Positions 62,580 to 64,000 of a stretch of 64,000 nucleotides of DNA are shown piece after piece. Source of the DNA: Phylloscopus collybita (lineage: Eukaryota > Chordata > Aves > Passeriformes > Phylloscopidae); assembly GCA_027886175.1 (NCBI GenBank), contig JAJNNQ010000142.1, positions 2,672,501 to 2,736,500 on the forward strand, read 5' to 3'. The notes beneath the pieces are model-generated. The model was not told the origin of the DNA and did no database searches. It was given only the letters and a program-made list of their open reading frames with translations. Both the position numbers and the translations under genes were made by a program. Within the stretch, counting starts at the first letter, position 1. Every line of letters begins with the position of its first letter.

Positions 62580-62781
62580 GGGAAACCAAAGTCTCCACCC
62601 TAGGTTCCTGATGTCAGTTTGTAGGAGGCCTTTGGAACCACAAGGGCAAAGAAACTTCCATCTGGTGTTAGATTTCACCTGGGAGATATTCTCATTTGTA
62701 TGGAATTTTAGTGGAATTTTAGTAGGCAGAATCCCAGCGGCAGGAAGACAGCATTAGACACGAACGGTGACCCATTTCCTT
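62580..62781 (+). repeat. Monomer type O (202 bp)
   Basis: Diagnostic: CTCCACCCTAGGTTCC, GGAACCACAAGGGCAAAG and GGTGTTAGATTTCACC. It ends in TTTCCTTGGG. Diverged relatives are near 22,159 and 19,806. Confidence 0.9.
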
Positions 62782-62972
62782 GGGAAACCAAAGTCTCCAC
62801 CCCACGATCCTAATGTCATTTTCTAGGAGGCCTCTGGCACTACAAGAGGAGACAAACTTCCAACTGGTGGCATATTGCATCTGGGAGATATCCTCATTTG
62901 TATGTAATTTTAGTAGCCATAAGCCCACTGGCAGTCAGACAGCATTAGACACGAACGGTGTCCCTTTTCCAT
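62782..62972 (+). repeat. Monomer type P (191 bp)
   Basis: Diagnostic: CCACGATCCTAATGTCATTT, AGGCCTCTGGCAC and AAGAGGAGACAAAC. It ends with CACTGGCAGTCAGACAG. Diverged relatives are near 22,361 and 20,009. Confidence 0.9.
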
Positions 62973-63171
62973 GGGAAACCAAAGTCTCTGCCCCAGATTC
63001 CTGATGTCAATTTGTATGAAGCCTCTTGCTCTACAGGGGCCGACAAACTTCCATCTGGTTGTAGATTGCACCTGGGAGACATCCTCATTTGTATGGAATT
63101 TTAGTGGAATTTTAATAGGCGGAAGCCTAGTGGCAGGCACACATTAGACACTAACGGTGGCCCATTTCCAT
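62973..63171 (+). repeat. Monomer type Q (199 bp)
   Basis: Diagnostic: GTCTCTGCCCCAGATTCC, TGTATGAAGCCTCTTGC and TCTACAGGGGCCGAC. It is shortened to 199 bp by a 3-bp loss in CACACATTAGAC (CACACATCATTAGAC in flank relatives). Confidence 0.9.
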
Positions 63172-63362
63172 GGGAAACCAAAGTCTCCACTCCAGGTTCC
63201 TGATGTCAGTTTGTAGGAGGCCTTTGGCACTACAAGGGCAGACAAAGTTTTGTCTGGTGGTTGATTGCATCGAGGAGATATCCTCATTTGTATGGAATTT
63301 CAGCAGGCAGAAGCCCAGTGGCAGGCAGACAGCATTAGACACGAACAGTGGACCTTTTCAAT
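63172..63362 (+). repeat. Monomer type R (191 bp)
   Basis: Diagnostic: CTCCACTCCAGGTTCC and GACAAAGTTTTGTCTGG, the latter containing a 6-bp inverted repeat with a 2-bp loop. It ends in TTTTCAATGGG, which destroys the usual CCATGG. Confidence 0.9.
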
Positions 63363-63564
63363 GGGAAACCAAAGTCTCCACCTCACGTTCCTGATGTCAG
63401 TTTGTAGGAGGCCTTTGGAACTACAAGGGCAGACAAAATTCCATCTGGTGGTAAATTGCACCTGGGAGATATCCTCATTTGTATAGAATTATAGAGGAAT
63501 TTAATTGCGCAGAATCCCAGCGACAGGTAGACAGAATTAGACATGAATAGTGGCCCTTTTCTAG
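63363..63564 (+). repeat. Monomer type S (202 bp)
   Basis: Diagnostic: CTCCACCTCACGTTCC, GACAAAATTCCATCTGG, AGAATTATAGAGGAATTTAA and TTGCGCAGAATCCC. It is fused to N in unit 13. Confidence 0.9.
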
Positions 63565-63766
63565 GGGAAAACAAAGCCTCCAGGCCAGGTTCCTGATGTC
63601 AGTTTTTAGGAGGCCTTTGGCACTACAAGAACAGACAAACTTCCAACTAGTGGCATATTGCAGCTTGGAGATATACTCATTTGTATGGAATTTTAGTGGA
63701 ATTAAAGCAGGCAGAAGCGCAGTGTCAAGAAAACAGCATTGAAAACCAACGGTGGCCCATTTCTAT
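63565..63766 (+). repeat. Monomer type T (202 bp)
   Basis: Diagnostic: GGGGAAAACAAAGCCTCC, AGGCCAGGTTCC, GCAGCTTGGAGATATACTC and GCGCAGTGTCAAGAAAACAG. It always closes a unit. Relatives are on the minus strand near 4,985 and 6,350, and on the plus strand near 13,715 and 23,147. Confidence 0.9.
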
Positions 63767-64000
63767 GGGAAACCAAAGTCTCCACCCCACGTTCCTGATG
63801 TCCGTTTCTAGGAGGCTTTTGGCACTACAAGAGCAGACAGACTTCCAACTGGTGGCATATTGCATCGGGGAGATATCCTCATTTGTATGTAATTTTAGTG
63901 GAATTTTAGTAGGCATAAGCCCAGTGTATGGCAGACAGCATTAGACACGAACGGTGACCCATTTCTAAGGGAAACCAAAGTCTCCACCCCACGTTCCTGA
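63767..64000 (+). repeat. HOR unit 15, cut by window end
   Basis: A complete A monomer (63,767-63,968) and the first 32 bp of the next monomer (B or C; the diagnostic bases lie beyond the window). The array continues past the end of the window in the same orientation. Confidence 0.9.

Larger units (their letters stand above)
60069..63766 (+). repeat. HOR unit 14 (19-mer, lacks B), reference unit
   Basis: Order A C D E F G H I J K L M N O P Q R S T, 3698 bp. I used it to define the monomer types listed below, whose lengths sum exactly to 3698. Around E/F it shares private variants with unit 9, and in I and J it shares variants with unit 5. Confidence 0.93.
23349..64000 (+). repeat. Homogenised higher-order repeat array (types A-T)
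   Basis: Fourteen complete units and one partial unit, all in plus orientation. Each starts with type A and ends with type T. Corresponding monomers in different units are nearly identical, commonly zero to a few differences per monomer. Different types within one unit differ at many positions. Units vary between 8 and 23 monomers. The pattern is the usual signature of a satellite kept uniform by unequal exchange and gene conversion. No gene, transposon or unique DNA interrupts these 40.7 kb. Confidence 0.95.

Noticed and set aside
23349..64000. Regularly spaced repeats suggesting a CRISPR array
   Set aside because: The whole 191-202-bp period is repeated with no unique spacers. Units are far longer than CRISPR repeats and there are no cas genes.
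1..64000. CENP-B box (TTCG....A..CGGG pattern) in the monomer
   Set aside because: The TTCGTGTC part of the minus-strand monomer looked promising, but the required A and CGGG do not follow at the right spacing. I found no convincing match in the monomer types I checked.

Overview
The whole 64-kb window is one tandem-repeat (satellite DNA) array. I find no protein-coding gene, RNA gene, transposable element or unique sequence in it. The monomer comes in two main lengths, about 191 bp and about 202 bp. In the orientation used for the right part of the window, each monomer carries the landmarks GGGAAACCAAAG, TTCCTGATGTCAG, AGGAGGCCTTTGGCACTAC, GGGCAGACAAACTTCCA, GGGAGATATCCTCATTTGTA and GGCAGACAGCATTAGACAC. 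About 325 monomers in head-to-tail order fill the window. Such an array points to a eukaryotic chromosome, most likely centromeric, pericentromeric or other heterochromatin. I do not recognise the satellite family and cannot name the species.

Layout. (1) Positions 1-12,414 hold about 63 divergent monomers in minus orientation. (2) At 12,408-12,423 the array abruptly flips strand, with a 7-bp direct duplication (ACCGTTC twice) at the joint. (3) Positions 12,423-23,348 hold divergent plus-strand monomers. Several multi-kb blocks here are inverted copies of the left part, so 1-23 kb is a large, imperfect, rearranged inverted repeat. (4) Positions 21,181-23,348 form a diverged, shortened 'proto' version of the higher-order unit next to the homogenised array. 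(5) From 23,349 to the end lies a highly homogenised higher-order repeat (HOR).

The HOR can be written with 20 monomer types, named A to T here, in a fixed order. A complete 20-mer would be about 3,900 bp. No unit in the window is a complete unrearranged 20-mer. The 14 complete units are 16, 11, 19, 11, 19, 23, 8, 8, 12, 11, 19, 11, 20 and 19 monomers long (3117, 2164, 3709, 2164, 3698, 4460, 1580, 1569, 2355, 2153, 3698, 2164, 3889 and 3698 bp). They differ by whole-monomer deletions, duplications and fusions at matching positions within the monomer, as expected from unequal crossing-over between related monomers. One 70-95-bp patch looks like gene conversion. Private variants shared between distant units show block duplications inside the array and mosaic units.

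Nothing here acts as an operon or pathway. Many short open frames (about 60-150 codons) occur on both strands, but they are by-products of the monomer sequence. Coordinates of units and monomers use the first G of GGGAAACC, or its equivalent, as the arbitrary monomer start. All alignments were made by eye, so block edges in the divergent part are good to about 10-30 bp.
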